The position numbers and the translations under genes were made by a program. Shown piece after piece: positions 22,305 through 29,820 of a DNA stretch of 36,422 nucleotides. Under the pieces are notes generated by a model. The model was not told the origin of the DNA. It saw only the letters and a list, made by a program, of their open reading frames with translations, and ran no database searches. The stretch's first letter is position 1; every line of letters begins with the position of its first letter. The stretch is from a bacterium (GTDB lineage Bacteria; Patescibacteriota; Minisyncoccia; UBA6257; GWB1-50-10), in contig JAKANQ010000006.1 in NCBI GenBank assembly GCA_021812365.1, forward strand, positions 1-36,422, read 5' to 3'.

Positions 22305-22310
22305 CTTCGA

Positions 22311-22668
22311 GAAGTAACCCATAAGCCGGATTCTGTATCACCAATCTTACGATTGATTAGTAATAATTCATCTGGACCCTCGATTGCTCTCGGGTTCTAG
22401 CGACTCTTTCTTGAATTGCTTCAAGAACACGGTCTTGCACTCGGGTAAGGATTTTGCCGTTTCACCTCCACTTTCTTGTCCCTATCGTGGAGTTGGACCA
22501 ACTACGTCGGGATTGGGTCCTCCTTAGCTTTCGCCTTGGACGTCACTGTTCGCACCTCTATCCTCGCGGACGACGGGCGTTACCCGCTACCTGCATTCGC
22601 GCTTGCGCGCGAATTGAGTGTCCGGACTTTCCTCTCTGCCGAAGCAGAGCTATTACTTGTGTTACTTC
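22311..22668 (-). ncRNA. rnpB: RNase P RNA
   Basis: On the minus strand the conserved 5' P4 segment GAGGAAAGTCCGGAC (22620-22634) and the 3' segment ACAGAATCCGGCTTATGGG (22318-22336) are present. The ends pair as P1 (GAAGTAAC at 22661-22668 with GTTACTTC at 22311-22318). Internal GGTGAAACGGCA and GGTAACGCCCG elements fit the RNase P consensus. The length of about 358 nt is normal for a bacterial type A RNA. It is the catalytic part of the enzyme that trims tRNA 5' leaders, and it lies close to tRNA-Thr. Confidence 0.93.
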
Positions 22669-22675
22669 GAAAGAA

Positions 22676-22703
22676 ATTATAGCACAAATTCGGAAAAAAG
22701 CAA
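22676..22703 (-). promoter_or_regulatory. rnpB promoter
   Basis: On the minus strand, TTGCTT (22698-22703) and TATAAT (22676-22681) are spaced by 16 nt. TGC before the -10 makes it an extended type. The predicted start at about 22669 agrees with the 5' end expected from the P1 stem. Confidence 0.8.
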
Positions 22704-23123
22704 CTACCGCTCAGCGCGCGCGTCCAAGGCCTTATTCACCATCGCGTCAGCCTCCTTATTCTTTTCTCTCGGAATGTGAACGAAAGAAACGGAATGAAAG
22801 CGCGAAATGAGCTTTTTCGCCTCTAAAAAGAGCGGTTTGAGCCCTTCATTCTTCACCTTATATTCCCCCTTCATCTGCTTCACGATGAGCTCGCTGTCCA
22901 TTCTCACCTCAAGGTCCACCTTCGCCATATCAGCCTCATCCGTGCCCTTTTTTGCGTGTTTTAGGGCATATACAAGCCCGCTGTACTCGGCTATGTTGTT
23001 CGTCGTCTCGCCGATATATTCCCCATGCATATACGTCTCACCGATGACCACGCCGAATGCGGCGGGACCGGGATTCCCCCTCGCACCTCCATCGGTATAT
23101 GCAATCAGTTTTTTATGCGCCAT
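22704..23123 (-). CDS. rnhA: Ribonuclease H (RNase HI-like)
   Basis: The protein has 139 residues. The four catalytic acids are visible: YTDGGARGNPGPAA (Asp), NNIAEYSGL (Glu), VRMDSELIVKQM (Asp) and EKNKEADAMVNKAL (Asp). The style (short, no basic protrusion) matches the YpdQ/Rv2228c-like branch rather than E. coli RNase HI. It cuts RNA in RNA:DNA hybrids such as replication primers and R-loops. I chose the ATG at 23123, which shares one base with the TAA of the upstream DHH gene (TAATG coupling); earlier codons lie inside that gene. Confidence 0.9.
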   Translation of the reverse strand: MAHKKLIAYTDGGARGNPGPAAFGVVIGETYMHGEYIGETTNNIAEYSGLVYALKHAKKGTDEADMAKVDLEVRMDSELIVKQMKGEYKVKNEGLKPLFLEAKKLISRFHSVSFVHIPREKNKEADAMVNKALDARAER

Positions 23124-23983
23124 TATTTTTTTTCTAAGATTGTCCAAGGAAATTTGCCTGTAAATGGTATTTTAAATCCCGCCGCATTCTTATGGCCGCC
23201 ACCGTAATATTTTTCGGCTATTTTTGCAACATCAAACGAACCAATTGAGCGAAGCGATACATGGAGTACGTTGTCAGATTCATACCAAACAATTGCAAAG
23301 GGTGGATATTTTTTTGCAAGCTGATTTCCTATTTCCGAAGTAAATCGCTTTGAGGCAAAATTGACCGCGCGCACTTTATGCCCTTCAAACAAAACATGGT
23401 CCGCGGTTTCAAGTGAATCATTCACAATGCGTTCAAAATACATATCTACAATCTTTCCTTGTCGAATACACTCTTTTCTTGTGTTTGTATTTTCAAGTTT
23501 CTTCGCAAGCGTATTCCAGATTGAAAAATCAAACGGGTACACGGTGATATAGCTTAAAATTTCTTTATAAAATGGAAGTGAGTGTTTCCAAAGGTCGCCA
23601 TCCTCCACATACTTCAGCAATCGTGGCACTGATTTTTTAGGATGAAAATATTTCCACGCAAGCACTGCGCCGGAATGTTCGTTATCGAATATATTCTGAG
23701 AAAAGGCCTCTACGTCGGCTTTCGCACTTTCATGGTGATCGAGCACCACTACGCTCTTATTCGTATCCATGAGCATTTGAAGCGTTGCCTTTGGATAACT
23801 GTTATCAATGACATATATCTCTCTCCCTTTCACCTCCGTCTTGGGAAACTCACGGGGATCCAGGGCAATGTATTCCGCCTTGTTCTTGAACTTCTTCCAC
23901 GCCGCCCACGCGCCGCCGAATCCATCAGGGCAATTTCTGTGATAGATGACAACAATTTGCTTCATCCCGTGTGAGTTTTTCAT
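23123..23983 (-). CDS. DHH/DHHA1 family phosphoesterase
   Basis: The protein has 286 residues. VIYHRNCPDGFGGAWAAW is DHH motif I region, YVIDNS motif II, VVVLDHHESA the DHH motif, and GGGHKNAAGF the DHHA1 substrate-binding loop. The family hydrolyses short oligonucleotides (NrnA), cyclic dinucleotides or polyphosphates; this short form resembles stand-alone oligoribonuclease-like proteins, and its substrate is not decided by sequence. Pairing with an RNase H gene (one-base overlap) suggests a role in RNA or primer turnover. A second ATG at 23965 is equally close to the conserved start. Confidence 0.82.
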   Translation of the reverse strand: MKNSHGMKQIVVIYHRNCPDGFGGAWAAWKKFKNKAEYIALDPREFPKTEVKGREIYVIDNSYPKATLQMLMDTNKSVVVLDHHESAKADVEAFSQNIFDNEHSGAVLAWKYFHPKKSVPRLLKYVEDGDLWKHSLPFYKEILSYITVYPFDFSIWNTLAKKLENTNTRKECIRQGKIVDMYFERIVNDSLETADHVLFEGHKVRAVNFASKRFTSEIGNQLAKKYPPFAIVWYESDNVLHVSLRSIGSFDVAKIAEKYYGGGHKNAAGFKIPFTGKFPWTILEKK

Positions 23984-24296
23984 TTTTTGATTATTTTTTA
24001 ATAATGACTTTTGTTTTTCTATGATTTACACCCGACAAGTCTGTAAAACTCTAACGGGATTCATGAGAATCTAATTATAAATCCAAACAATAAATAAAGA
24101 AACAAAATAAGATTTAGCGCTTGAATTGTCATTTCTTTGGCCACAGCGAGCCAATCCTTGCCTTGAAGAACATCCCGCAGACTACGCAGGTAGTCGAGGG
24201 GGAAGAAATTTTTCAGCAGAAAAATATTCTGGTTCCGAGAGGCAAGGGATGCGAGCAGTGCGTAAAAAAAGAAACCCTTTCGGGTTTCTTTTTCTT
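23984..24296. other. Intergenic region between rpsI and the DHH gene
   Basis: There is no gene with a usable start. The minus frame at about 24061-24260 reads LLKNFFPLDYLRSLRDVLQG followed by a hydrophobic stretch, which looks protein-like. It lacks a start codon other than an ATG 24 codons from its end, so it may be a decayed gene. The rpsI terminator lies at 24268-24291. Confidence 0.5.
24268..24291 (-). terminator. Terminator of the ribosomal operon
   Basis: A 10-bp stem (24268-24277 with 24282-24291, 4-nt loop) is followed on the minus strand by a T run. It lies just after rpsI. Confidence 0.88.
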
Positions 24297-24734
24297 TTAA
24301 CGTTTGCGCCACTGCTGCGGTCTTCGTGCTTTGCGAAGTCCCGGTTTCTTGCGCTCTACCATACGAGGGTCGCGCTTCAAATATCCAAGAACCTTCAAAG
24401 GAGTGCGCCACACGGGATTCATAAGAACCAACGCGCGGGAGATTCCGAGACGAATGGCATCCGCCTGTCCGGCGACACCGCCTCCCAAAGCCTTCACCGT
24501 CACGTCGTACTCTTTCATCGAAAGCGTTTCGAACGGCGCAAGCACTACGCGGCGCTGCTTCTCAACCGGAAAATAGTCTTTAAGTTCCTTATCGTTGATG
24601 ATGACGCTGCTTCCGGATTTCACCGCATGCAAGCGCACGCGTGCGACCGCATTCTTGCGGCGGCCCGTTGCTTCGAAGTAGCGGCCCCCTTTCGTTGTTT
24701 TTGATGTTTTCGTAGTTTTTGGTGGCATAGTCAT
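24297..24734 (-). CDS. rpsI: 30S ribosomal protein uS9
   Basis: The protein has 145 residues, including an N-terminal Thr/Lys-rich extension of about 15 residues. YFEATGRRKNAVARVRL, LGGGVAGQADAIRLGISRALV and the C-terminal RDPRMVERKKPGLRKARRPQQWRKR tail, which reaches the P-site tRNA, are diagnostic. The start overlaps the rplM stop (TAATG); an ATG two codons later is also possible. It is the last gene of the operon and is followed by a terminator. Confidence 0.97.
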   Translation of the reverse strand: MTMPPKTTKTSKTTKGGRYFEATGRRKNAVARVRLHAVKSGSSVIINDKELKDYFPVEKQRRVVLAPFETLSMKEYDVTVKALGGGVAGQADAIRLGISRALVLMNPVWRTPLKVLGYLKRDPRMVERKKPGLRKARRPQQWRKR

Positions 24735-25075
24735 TAATCAACAAACTTCATGCGCTTCATGCGCTTTGCCGACAATTTATTCTTCGGAAGCATGAGACGG
24801 ACCGCGCGGCGCAAAACCCACGCCGGATTCTTCTCGAATGCATTCTCGAATTTCGTTTCTTTCAAGTGGCCCAACGGACCGCCATGTTTGTAGTACATCT
24901 TCTGCATCGCCTTCTTGCCGGTGAGCTCAACACCCTTGATGTTCTTCACCGTGACGGAATCAGTGCCCTCTACGCGAGGCGTATAGTTGGGATTTTTCTT
25001 TCCTTGCAAAATAGTCGCAATCTCAGATGCGAGTCTTCCCAATTTTTTTCCTTTTGCGTCAATTTCGTATTCCAT
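24734..25075 (-). CDS. rplM: 50S ribosomal protein uL13
   Basis: The protein has 113 residues, about 30 fewer than E. coli L13, with short N- and C-termini. IDAKGKKLGRLASEIATILQGK, TPRVEGTDSVTVKN, MYYKHGGPLGHLKE and LMLPKNKLSAKRMKRMK match uL13. It starts 2 nt after the rplQ stop and shares a base with rpsI. Here rplM-rpsI is joined to the rpoA-rplQ end of the alpha operon. Confidence 0.96.
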   Translation of the reverse strand: MEYEIDAKGKKLGRLASEIATILQGKKNPNYTPRVEGTDSVTVKNIKGVELTGKKAMQKMYYKHGGPLGHLKETKFENAFEKNPAWVLRRAVRLMLPKNKLSAKRMKRMKFVD

Positions 25076-25077
25076 AG

Positions 25078-25428
25078 TTATACAAGTTCAATTGTTGCCA
25101 TCTGTGAAGCATCATGCTTCCTCAATTTCGCGATCTTCGTCACGCGCGTGTATCCGCCTTTTCGGTCAGCATAGCGAGGTGCAATCTCATGGTAAAGCTT
25201 ATAGGCGGTCGCTTTCGGAAGGTGCCTCATGAGCAAACGAAGCGAGGCGACGGTCTGCTTCTTTCCATGCGTGATCAAACGCTCCACGAATCCGCGCAAT
25301 TCTTTTGCACGAGCCTCCGTAGTCGTTATCTTCTCATGCTGGATGAGGTTATGCGCGAGTCCTTTTACGAACGCTTTGCGCTGGCCTTTCTCCCTTCCAA
25401 ATTTTTTTCCTTTCTTTGCGTGGCGCAT
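25078..25428 (-). CDS. rplQ: 50S ribosomal protein bL17
   Basis: The protein has 116 residues. MRHAKKGKKFGREKGQRKAF at the N-terminus, HEKITTTEARAKELRGFVERLIT, and GGYTRVTKI near the end are the bL17 signature. It lies near the peptide exit region of the large subunit. It follows rpoA by 1 nt, the usual bacterial order. Confidence 0.97.
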   Translation of the reverse strand: MRHAKKGKKFGREKGQRKAFVKGLAHNLIQHEKITTTEARAKELRGFVERLITHGKKQTVASLRLLMRHLPKATAYKLYHEIAPRYADRKGGYTRVTKIAKLRKHDASQMATIELV

Positions 25429-25429
25429 A

Positions 25430-26173
25430 TTATTTCTTCTTCGCTTTCTTTTCCTTAGGTTCCGCTATTTCGGTCTTCGTGACCTCCAATGTCGACAATT
25501 TTTCAAAATGATCTTTCAAGATGCTATCTGCCTTGTGAAATGCTTCCGAAGGCGTGATAGAACCATCAGTCTCGATTTCCATGACAAGCTTGTTGTAGTC
25601 GGTCCTATCCCCCACGCGCATGTTCTCAACGGAGAATGTGACGCGCGTTACCGGAGAGAATACCGCATCAAGCACTATCGTGCCCACCGGCAAACGCTCA
25701 AGCTTTCGTGATTCCGAAGGAACATATCCAAGACCCTTCTCTACCGTAATCTCAAGGTCGAGATCCGCGGTCTTCTTTGAAAGCGTCGCAAGATGCAAAT
25801 CGGTATTGATGATTTTTACAAACGCAGTTGACTCAATGTCGCCCGCAGTCACCTCCTCCTCGCCCTTCACGTGGAGCTTCAATACCTGAGGCTCATCCGC
25901 AAAGAAGTGGAAGCGAACTTTTTTCAAATTAAGCGAGAACTCAACGATATCCTCAACCATTCCAGGCAATACTGAAAATTCATGGTCAATGCCCTTTATC
26001 TTGATCTGGGTTATTGCCGCGCCCGGAAGAGACGAAAGCAAAACACGGCGCAACGAATTACCAAGCGTCACTCCATACCCGGTATAAAGTCCTTCAATGT
26101 GAAATAACCCGATGTTGTGTTTCTCGGATATCTTTTTCACCTCTACCGACTCACTAAGATGCGCGTATTTCAT
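25430..26173 (-). CDS. rpoA: RNA polymerase alpha subunit without C-terminal domain
   Basis: The protein has 247 residues; a full alpha is about 310-330. The N-terminal dimerisation domain is complete: FHIEGLYTGYGVTLGNSLRRVLLSSLPGAAIT, EFSVLPGMVEDIVEFSLNLK, LGYVPSE and VGDRTDYNKLVMEIETDGSITPSEAFHKADSIL. The chain then ends in a Lys/Glu-rich tail with no alpha-CTD helices, that is, no UP-element or activator contact domain. The stop is clean and rplQ follows after 1 nt, so this is not a sequencing break. Promoter use here must rely on sigma contacts. Confidence 0.96.
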   Translation of the reverse strand: MKYAHLSESVEVKKISEKHNIGLFHIEGLYTGYGVTLGNSLRRVLLSSLPGAAITQIKIKGIDHEFSVLPGMVEDIVEFSLNLKKVRFHFFADEPQVLKLHVKGEEEVTAGDIESTAFVKIINTDLHLATLSKKTADLDLEITVEKGLGYVPSESRKLERLPVGTIVLDAVFSPVTRVTFSVENMRVGDRTDYNKLVMEIETDGSITPSEAFHKADSILKDHFEKLSTLEVTKTEIAEPKEKKAKKK

Positions 26174-26200
26174 AATGTTGATTTGGTTATTATTTATTGG

Positions 26201-26800
26201 TTAGCGCGAATAGAACTGTCCGACCAAATTGATATCAAATGGGAACCTGCTCTCATCTGAGTTTGATGAAGCGACACACTCACCTTTTAAGTTTTCGGCG
26301 TCTATCTTCAACCACTTCGGAATGTCGACTTCCTTCAAGCGTTCCTTGATTCCCTCGAACAACTTCGAATCTCGTGATTCCGGACGAATCTCAACGACAT
26401 CACCCTCGGACACGTGGAATGAGGCAATGGTCACCTTTCTTCCATTCACAAGAATGTGGCCGTGCGAGACCATTTGACGAGCGATTCTCGGCGACTTTGC
26501 AAATCCGAGCAAGTACGTGACGAAATCCAAACGCTGTCTGAGATTCGTCTCTATCTTCTCTCGCGGTCCGCCAAAAAGGCGTTCCATCTGGTGATTGCTC
26601 AAGCCGAAATAAAACTGAATCTTCTGCTTCTCCTGAAGCTGTTTTCCAAAATCGGAGATATTCCTCTGGCGCTTTGCACCGTGCTGACCGGGGCGCTGAG
26701 GGCGACGTACTGATACGCATTTCGGTGAATTACAACGATCCCCTTTGAGAAAGAGTTTCGTACCGAGCGACCTCTCCTTTTTTTCTTTGATGCTTCGCAT
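26201..26800 (-). CDS. rpsD: 30S ribosomal protein uS4
   Basis: The protein has 199 residues. KLFLKGDRCNSPKC, the QHGAKRQRNISDFGKQLQEKQKIQF region and the S4 RNA-binding domain (RLDFVTYLLGFAKSPRIARQMVSHGHILVNGRKV) identify it. It is an early 16S rRNA binder and assembly starter. Only two of the N-terminal zinc-type cysteines are kept. Confidence 0.97.
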   Translation of the reverse strand: MRSIKEKKERSLGTKLFLKGDRCNSPKCVSVRRPQRPGQHGAKRQRNISDFGKQLQEKQKIQFYFGLSNHQMERLFGGPREKIETNLRQRLDFVTYLLGFAKSPRIARQMVSHGHILVNGRKVTIASFHVSEGDVVEIRPESRDSKLFEGIKERLKEVDIPKWLKIDAENLKGECVASSNSDESRFPFDINLVGQFYSR

Positions 26801-26809
26801 GATTTAAAA

Positions 26810-27259
26810 TTAAATTCTCCTTACTTTTCGCGGCCTTGGTCCGTTGTGAGGAATCGGGGTCACGTCCTTGATGCTCAAGATCTCAAATCCTTTTGCCGCA
26901 AGAGAGCGAACCGCCGAATCACGACCTTTTCCAATACCGCGCACGAAGATATCGATTTTGACCGGGCCTGATTTCTTTACCTTTTCAGCGATAGCCTCCG
27001 CAACCTTTGATGCCGCGAACGGCGTCGCTTTCTTAGGACCAGAAAAACCGAGAGAACCCGCGGAAAGCCACGCTACCGTGTTTCCTTTTTCATCCGTAAC
27101 CGTCATTATGGTGTTATTCAAAGAAGCCTGGATAAATACCTTTCCTTTCTCAACGCGCAATTTTCCGGATTGCTTTACCTCAGCCACTGCGGCTTCAACT
27201 CCCGTTGATTCCTTCAATGCCTTTTCGTTTGATTCTTTTGCAACTTTTTTCTTTCCCAT
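26810..27259 (-). CDS. rpsK: 30S ribosomal protein uS11
   Basis: The protein has 149 residues with an N-terminal Lys/Glu-rich extension of about 30 residues. VFIQASLNNTIMTVTDEKGNTVAWLS, FSGPKKATPFAASKVAE, and the C-terminal DVTPIPHNGPRPRKVRRI are diagnostic. It lies on the 30S platform. It sits in the rpsM-rpsK-rpsD-rpoA order of the alpha operon. Confidence 0.97.
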   Translation of the reverse strand: MGKKKVAKESNEKALKESTGVEAAVAEVKQSGKLRVEKGKVFIQASLNNTIMTVTDEKGNTVAWLSAGSLGFSGPKKATPFAASKVAEAIAEKVKKSGPVKIDIFVRGIGKGRDSAVRSLAAKGFEILSIKDVTPIPHNGPRPRKVRRI

Positions 27260-27273
27260 AATGTTTTAATACG

Positions 27274-27657
27274 TTACCTCAATTCAACTTTTCTCTTTCC
27301 GCTGCCGGCCGTTTTTCTTACATTACCGCGCACAGAGCGTGAATTGGTCTTCGTTCGCTGCCCGCGTACCGGGAGACGGCGCATATGGCGAATACCCCGA
27401 TATGCCTTAATTTCCTTCATTCGGGCAATGTTGTGCTTTACCAGCTGACGGAGTTCTCCCTCTATCTTATAGTCCTTCTCCATCACTGATTGAATCTTAT
27501 TGATGTCATCCGGCGTAAGGTCCTTTGCAAATTTCTTTGAATCCACCTTTGACTCCGCGATGATGCGTGCAGCGCGCGCACGACCGATACCATAAAGGTA
27601 CGTGAGTGCCACGCCTACTTTCTTGTTATCCGGGATGTTTACACCAACGATTCTCAT
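27274..27657 (-). CDS. rpsM: 30S ribosomal protein uS13
   Basis: The protein has 127 residues. MRIVGVNIPDNKKVGVALTYLYGIG, RHNIARMKEI-like VKHNIARMKEIKAYRG, and RHMRRLPVRGQRTKTNSRS match uS13. The basic C-terminal tail reaches tRNA in the A/P region. It starts 9 nt after rpmJ. Confidence 0.97.
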   Translation of the reverse strand: MRIVGVNIPDNKKVGVALTYLYGIGRARAARIIAESKVDSKKFAKDLTPDDINKIQSVMEKDYKIEGELRQLVKHNIARMKEIKAYRGIRHMRRLPVRGQRTKTNSRSVRGNVRKTAGSGKRKVELR

Positions 27658-27666
27658 AATTTAAAT

Positions 27667-27780
27667 TTAGCCTTGTCTTTGTTTGTGTTTTTTAGTGTCA
27701 CAAATCACATATACCCTCCCTTTGCGACGGACGGTTTTGCATTTCAAACAGATTTTTTTTACTGATGCTCGTACCTTCAT
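27667..27780 (-). CDS. rpmJ: 50S ribosomal protein bL36
   Basis: The protein has 37 residues, translated by eye from the ATG at 27780 to TAA at 27667. [21 protein letters not shown] and [16 protein letters not shown] match bL36, with three zinc-binding cysteines (Cys11, Cys14, Cys27) and a histidine (His32), i.e. the C-type zinc ribbon form. It sits between infA and rpsM, the usual place. Confidence 0.95.
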   Translation of the reverse strand: MKVRASVKKICLKCKTVRRKGRVYVICDTKKHKQRQG

Positions 27781-27837
27781 AATATAAAAAATGCCCTTTT
27801 GCGAACACCGCAACAATATACCTGATTACTCAGAATA

Positions 27838-28059
27838 TTACAACCTTCTGACAATCCTACCCCTCCTTTCGTCGTAAGGGGTCATTTCAACGACAACGCG
27901 GTCTCCGGGAATCACCCGAATGCGATGCAGTTTCAATTTTCCACCTAAACGCGCCAAGACCTCCTGTTGGCCGCCATCAAGCGTCACTCTGAAGAGTAAG
28001 CTTGGTAAAGCCTCGAGAACTACGCCATCGCGTTTTATAAGATTTTTGTCTTGGACCAT
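27838..28059 (-). CDS. infA: Translation initiation factor IF-1
   Basis: The protein has 73 residues with an S1-type OB fold: DGVVLEALPSLLFRVTLDGGQQEVLARLGGKLKLHRIRVIPGDRVVVEMTPYD and RGRIVRR are hallmark segments. It binds the 30S A site during initiation. It is the first gene of the ribosomal operon, with a near-consensus promoter 30 nt upstream. Confidence 0.96.
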   Translation of the reverse strand: MVQDKNLIKRDGVVLEALPSLLFRVTLDGGQQEVLARLGGKLKLHRIRVIPGDRVVVEMTPYDERRGRIVRRL

Positions 28060-28088
28060 TTAGCTATTTAATTTTTATAGCGAGTTCA

Positions 28089-28117
28089 ATTATATGAATA
28101 AACCTAAACGAAGTCAA
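28089..28117 (-). promoter_or_regulatory. Promoter of the infA-rpsI operon
   Basis: On the minus strand, TTGACT (28112-28117) and TATAAT (28089-28094) are spaced by exactly 17 nt. The predicted start near 28082 gives a leader of about 23 nt. Confidence 0.85.
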
Positions 28118-28142
28118 GTAGACACTGCGCATACCCCTTCTA

Positions 28143-29819
28143 TTACTTCACAAAAACATCAATCCTTGAAAGATGAGTCGGCACGGAACTTACCCAAAAC
28201 GGCCAAAACGCGATCTTGGCGCTATCCAGACGAGGAATGCCCAAAATAGTCATCTCCGCGGCAGACTTTTTCGCCCCCAATATACTCTTCTTTATTCCAT
28301 CTATATCGATAGTGGGCACGAATGAAACGGAACTTGTCACATTGAGTAAGATGGTTCCATTATCAAAATCGAAGACCGGATTTCCATAATCAACTGAGAA
28401 GGAATCTACGGTGTCCGAAGCCGTATCTGGGGTGCGCGCTTTATTCACAAGCGCGTCTTTCAACACGCCCTCATCGAACGCGAGCTGCCTCATCTCACCC
28501 TCCATAAAAAGATTGAATTGTGTTGAATCCTGCGCATTCATTTGTTCTTCGCTTTTCGTGACCGTGAATGAAGTGCTGCTCGCGAATGTTTTCAACTTAT
28601 CCGCCATTGCCTGGATACGCATGCCAAGAGACGACTGCAAGGCGGTACTCACTTCCGCTTCCGCGCTGCTTCTGTCCGCGGCTGAAAGTTTTGGCCTCTC
28701 ACCCACAAATCCACCAGTCATTGGAGCCGCTGATTCGGCGTAAAATCCTTTATAACGAGGCGTCCCCTTGAATCCGGGAATGGTCCAATGCGCGTCAGGC
28801 TGTATATTATACTCATCGCCAGGCTTGTCTGCGGTCACCGCAACCTCAATCTTTGAGGGGGTCAATTTTCCGCCAATGACCTTCGCGCCCGGAACGGCAA
28901 CTGCCTTATTCAATCTGAATATCTTGCCATCAGATGACTCAAATCGGGTCGACTTCACAAGAAGCTGGGATGCCGAACTGTACGCGTTGTAAATGGTAAG
29001 ATTTCCCGTAGCGTTCAAAGAAACAGTCTCCTTGCCGCTTGCAGGAAAGCTCTTGGTCAAATTCCCACGCTCCACGAAAAGCTCGCCAGGAATCAATATC
29101 GTATTGCTCGTGGTGGAAACAAGCTTATAGTCCTTCCCTATCTGAACCGTGGTATTCGATGACACGACCTCCCGTTTCAAAAAGAGCGTGATGGTAGCCT
29201 TCGGCAAAACGGCAAATGCAATCCACAGAAATCCCGCAAGAACCGCAAATAACGAAACAAAAAAGAGAATCGTCTTTTTCCGAGATTTGGGAGGACGAGG
29301 AAGCTCCTCTTTTGGTTCAACGGATCGTGAAATATCAAATGACTCCTCATGCGATATCTTTCGGAAAAAGGTGGGGGCTTTTTTTTCTAGAACATCTACC
29401 TCCTCTTCTTTAAATACCGGAGTATTGATACCCACTTCTTCTTCATCGATATGCGTGGTCCTTATTTTGACGGTCTTTGATTGAGATGCCGGTTTTGCCT
29501 GTGGCTCCGCTTTAGGAGCACGACGCACAATGCCGTCCGCCACCGGACGTCCCTTTCCCTTTTCAGGCATATGCGACGCGATTATCTTTGCGCGCAACGC
29601 GAGCTCAAGCACGCGTTCATCGCTTGATTCGATTGAGAGCGCCTTTCCCGCGGTATCGCTCTCACGCTTCAGCGCGTTGAAATTACTCAATGAGTGGCTT
29701 ATCGCCGCGTCTCGCGGTATGACGAGAATCACCGCAAATGTAGGGGCGTGAATTATCTTATCTACCGCAACATCGGTTCCATCGGTTCGATTGAGAAGTA
29801 TCTTGGTTTCGTTTTTCAT
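28143..29819 (-). CDS. Single-pass membrane protein with baseplate J-like domain
   Basis: The protein has 558 residues. Residues 1-90 form a compact N-terminal domain (ILLNRTDGTDVAVDKI, AVILVIPRDAAISHSL, NALKRESDTAGKALSIESSDERVLELA). About 90-175 is a low-complexity acidic/basic linker. FVSLFAVLAGFLWIAFAVLP (about 188-207) is the only membrane segment. The outer part carries TGNLTIYNAYSSASQLLVKSTRFESSDGKIFRLN, which resembles proteins labelled baseplate J/gp47-like in Patescibacteria. The long C-terminal part is unassigned. It follows an actin-fold gene by 1 nt. A cell-surface machine is possible, but the role is unknown. Confidence 0.7.
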   Translation of the reverse strand: MKNETKILLNRTDGTDVAVDKIIHAPTFAVILVIPRDAAISHSLSNFNALKRESDTAGKALSIESSDERVLELALRAKIIASHMPEKGKGRPVADGIVRRAPKAEPQAKPASQSKTVKIRTTHIDEEEVGINTPVFKEEEVDVLEKKAPTFFRKISHEESFDISRSVEPKEELPRPPKSRKKTILFFVSLFAVLAGFLWIAFAVLPKATITLFLKREVVSSNTTVQIGKDYKLVSTTSNTILIPGELFVERGNLTKSFPASGKETVSLNATGNLTIYNAYSSASQLLVKSTRFESSDGKIFRLNKAVAVPGAKVIGGKLTPSKIEVAVTADKPGDEYNIQPDAHWTIPGFKGTPRYKGFYAESAAPMTGGFVGERPKLSAADRSSAEAEVSTALQSSLGMRIQAMADKLKTFASSTSFTVTKSEEQMNAQDSTQFNLFMEGEMRQLAFDEGVLKDALVNKARTPDTASDTVDSFSVDYGNPVFDFDNGTILLNVTSSVSFVPTIDIDGIKKSILGAKKSAAEMTILGIPRLDSAKIAFWPFWVSSVPTHLSRIDVFVK

Positions 29820-29820
29820 A

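Noticed and set aside
22133-22310. Search for the missing N-terminal half of prfB upstream of tRNA-Thr
   Set aside because: No frame here shows RF2 domain 1 sequence; the stretch holds tRNA fragments, a palindrome and the rnpB terminator.
24061-24411. 116-codon minus-strand frame overlapping rpsI
   Set aside because: Its first part is an out-of-frame reading of rpsI and of the terminator. Only the later part is discussed, as a possible remnant.
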